DNA of 25,422 bases from Sulfurimonas sp. (GTDB lineage: Bacteria > Campylobacterota > Campylobacteria > Campylobacterales > Sulfurimonadaceae): contig JAMORZ010000185.1 of NCBI GenBank assembly GCA_027063295.1, positions 1-25,422 of the forward strand. Direction: 5' to 3'. A program made the translations under genes and the position numbers. This document shows positions 23,693 to 25,422 of the stretch, piece by piece. Within the stretch, counting starts at the first letter, position 1, and each line of letters begins with the position of its first letter. The notes under the pieces were generated by a model. The model ran no database searches and was not told where the DNA came from. It saw only the letters and a list, made by a program, of their open reading frames with translations.

Positions 23693-24091
23693 ATGGCAAA
23701 TACAGGATGGGATGAATTTGAAATCGGAGCTATGCTTCGTTCATTTGATGGCGCAGCAGCGGAGTCTATTGCAACAACACATCAGGAAGAGCGTAACTAC
23801 TCAAGCAACAACTCTTTTACTGCAAGTGTTGCTGACTGGAGAATTGAAAAGCCGATATTTAACAAAGATTATTGTATCGATTGTCAATTTTGTTGGATCT
23901 ATTGTCCAGATATCTCTATCATCTCACGTGATAAGAAGATGATTGGTGTTGATATGGATCACTGTAAAGGGTGTGGAATCTGTGTTGAGGTTTGTCCTAC
24001 AAACCCTAAATCACTTTTAATGTTTCCAGAACAGGCAGATGAAGAGACTGAGATAGCTTCTTGGCCGCAAAAAGAAGAGAAGGAGAAATAG
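23693..24091 (+). CDS. porD: Pyruvate:ferredoxin oxidoreductase delta subunit, two 4Fe-4S clusters
   Basis: 132 residues. Two ferredoxin-type motifs are complete: CIDCQFCWIYCPD (Cys61, 64, 67, 71) and CKGCGICVEVCP (Cys91, 94, 97, 101). They wire electrons from the catalytic thiamine centre to the external acceptor. An N-terminal extension of about 55 residues precedes the cluster domain, as in other four-subunit PORs. It lies 10 bases after porC and 0 bases before porA, in a tight operon. Confidence 0.96.
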   Translation: MANTGWDEFEIGAMLRSFDGAAAESIATTHQEERNYSSNNSFTASVADWRIEKPIFNKDYCIDCQFCWIYCPDISIISRDKKMIGVDMDHCKGCGICVEVCPTNPKSLLMFPEQADEETEIASWPQKEEKEK

Positions 24092-25318
24092 ATGGCATTT
24101 GATAAAATGGAATTAAGAGAAGTTGAGGTTTGGGATGGAAACTTTGCAGCTGCTCAAGCATTAAGACAAGCTCAGGTAGATGTTGTATCTGCTTATCCAA
24201 TTACGCCATCAACTCCTATTGTTGAGGGTTATGCAAAGTTCAAGTCTGACAACTATGTTGAGGGTGAATTTGTAATGGTTGAGTCTGAACATGCTGCGAT
24301 GTCAGGGTGTATCGGTGCTGCTGCTGCAGGTGGTCGTGTTGCAACTGCAACATCTTCACAAGGTCTTGCACTTATGTCTGAGACACTTTACCAAGCATCA
24401 GGTATGCGTTTACCAATCGTTCTTAACATCGTTAACCGTGCTTTAGCTGCTCCACTTAATGTTAATGGTGATCACTCAGATATGTATATGGTAAGAGATA
24501 GTGGTTGGATTCAGTTTGATGCTTTTTGTCCACAAGAAGCTTATGACTTAAACTTTATCGCGTTTAAAGTTTCTGAAGATCACGATGTAAGAATTCCTGC
24601 GATTGTAAACCAAGATGGTTTTATGACATCACACACTGCACAAGGTGTAAAAACACTTACTGATGATGAAGCTTATGGTTTTGTTGGTGAGTACAAGCCA
24701 ATGAACGATATGCTTGACTTTGATCATCCTGTAACTCATGGTGTTCAAACTGAGGAAGATTGGCACTTTGAACATAAAGCTCGTCAACACAACGATATGA
24801 TGACAATCGTACCAGGTAAGATTGATGAGGCTTTTGCAGAGTTTGAAAAACTTTCAGGTCGTAAGTACAATCAAGTTGAGTGTTACGATATGGAAGATGC
24901 TGATGTAGCAGTAGTATGTATGGGTACTTCAGTTGAGACTGCTCGCGAAGTTGCTCGTGAAATGAGAGAGCAAAAAGGTATCAAAGCTGGTGTAGTTGGA
25001 CTTAGAGTTATCCGCCCATTCCCATTTAAAGCGATAGGTGATGCACTCAAAGATGTAAAAGCTGTAGCTGCGCTTGATCGTTCAGCTCCAGGCGGTGCTG
25101 CAGGTATGCTCTTTAATGAGATTGCAGGTTCACTTTTCAATACAGATAGCAAAATGCTACTTTCTGGTTATATTTATGGTCTTGGTGGTCGTGACTTGAC
25201 TAAGAAACATTTAGTTGATCTTTATACTGAGCTTCAAGCAAATGCTGATGCTGGTAAAGTTCTAACGCAACAACAACAGTTTATCGGTGTTCGTGGACCG
25301 AAACTAGCTTATTTATAG
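24092..25318 (+). CDS. porA: Pyruvate:ferredoxin oxidoreductase alpha subunit
   Basis: 408 residues. The N-terminal domain carries YPITPSTPIVE (35-45), the conserved segment next to the pyruvate and thiamine diphosphate site. VESEHAAMSGCIGAAAAGGRVATATSSQG then LPIVLNIVNRAL follow, and a C-terminal domain (about 270-400) has the ALDRSAPGGAAGMLFNEI stretch. This is the standard alpha subunit; all landmarks are intact. The ATG immediately follows the porD stop, with GGAGA upstream, so translation is coupled. Confidence 0.96.
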   Translation: MAFDKMELREVEVWDGNFAAAQALRQAQVDVVSAYPITPSTPIVEGYAKFKSDNYVEGEFVMVESEHAAMSGCIGAAAAGGRVATATSSQGLALMSETLYQASGMRLPIVLNIVNRALAAPLNVNGDHSDMYMVRDSGWIQFDAFCPQEAYDLNFIAFKVSEDHDVRIPAIVNQDGFMTSHTAQGVKTLTDDEAYGFVGEYKPMNDMLDFDHPVTHGVQTEEDWHFEHKARQHNDMMTIVPGKIDEAFAEFEKLSGRKYNQVECYDMEDADVAVVCMGTSVETAREVAREMREQKGIKAGVVGLRVIRPFPFKAIGDALKDVKAVAALDRSAPGGAAGMLFNEIAGSLFNTDSKMLLSGYIYGLGGRDLTKKHLVDLYTELQANADAGKVLTQQQQFIGVRGPKLAYL

Positions 25319-25327
25319 GAAGTTTTT

Positions 25328-25422
25328 ATGAGTGAAATGAAAAAAATAAAAAACTTAAAAGAGTTTTCAACATCGGCTGACCGTTTTGAAGGTGCAAACC
25401 TTCTTTGTCCTGGTTGTGCTCA
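25328..25422 (+). CDS. porB: Pyruvate:ferredoxin oxidoreductase beta subunit, N-terminal 31 residues (cut by window edge)
   Basis: Starts at ATG 25328, nine bases after porA, behind a weak AGGAAG ribosome binding site, and runs off the window. The visible residues end in NLLCPGCA: the CPGC pair (Cys27, Cys30) is the first half of the beta-subunit 4Fe-4S ligands, near the thiamine diphosphate site. Position and motif make the call safe despite the short length. Confidence 0.93.
   Translation, partial: MSEMKKIKNLKEFSTSADRFEGANLLCPGCA

Noticed and set aside
1..25422. tRNA, rRNA, CRISPR, insertion sequence or prophage
   Set aside because: Looked for cloverleaf-like segments, regularly spaced repeats, transposase or integrase motifs and flanking inverted repeats; none seen. 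The cytochrome cassette has no mobile-element gene or flanking repeat that I can find.

Overview
The window is a gene-dense, low-GC chromosomal stretch that looks like a free-living Campylobacterota (Epsilonproteobacteria) of the Sulfurimonas/Sulfuricurvum type. The basis is gene content and order. It holds a ccoNOQP cbb3 oxidase operon followed by a DUF4006 gene, a FixH gene and addB/addA, as I recall from the ccoNOQP to Cj1481c region of Campylobacter jejuni. It also has an OprD-type porin and a four-subunit pyruvate:ferredoxin oxidoreductase in the order gamma-delta-alpha-beta, typical of autotrophic relatives that use the reductive TCA cycle. The genus is inferred from style, not from a search.

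Layout. 1-753: end of a flagellar operon (a FliJ-like tail, then a MotE-like periplasmic coiled-coil protein). 816-2509: a DUF507 protein translationally coupled to carA. 2724-9964: a long co-directional run of ccoN, ccoO, ccoQ, ccoP, a DUF4006 protein, a 29-residue membrane micro-protein, a secreted membrane-anchored protein of unknown function, a FixH-family protein and addB. 9965-11928 (minus): a pentaheme cytochrome c coupled to a small outer-membrane beta-barrel, sitting between addB and addA. 12059-14770: addA. 14767-18345 (minus): an operon of an OprD-like porin followed by modA, modB and modC. 18571-19394: rplM-rpsI. 19505-23019: a DUF945 protein, a family 5 solute-binding protein and a HAD phosphatase. 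23125-25422: porC-porD-porA and the start of porB, cut by the window edge.

How it works together. The cco run makes a high-affinity terminal oxidase. The small genes directly after it are membrane or periplasmic and are the best candidates here for uncharacterised oxidase assembly or accessory factors. AddAB is the RecBCD-type end-resection machine. ModABC imports molybdate, probably for molybdoenzymes such as nitrate reductase or formate dehydrogenase, and its operon begins with a porin that may let the substrate cross the outer membrane. PorCDAB links acetyl-CoA, CO2 and pyruvate through ferredoxin.

Most of the window is ordinary core genome. The parts most worth attention are the small membrane genes behind ccoP, the cytochrome/beta-barrel cassette that splits addB from addA, and the porin-modABC operon with its repeat-bearing upstream region. 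I saw no tRNA, rRNA, CRISPR array, insertion sequence or phage gene. There is no gene-free stretch longer than 300 bases; the longest gaps are 2510-2723 and 18346-18570.
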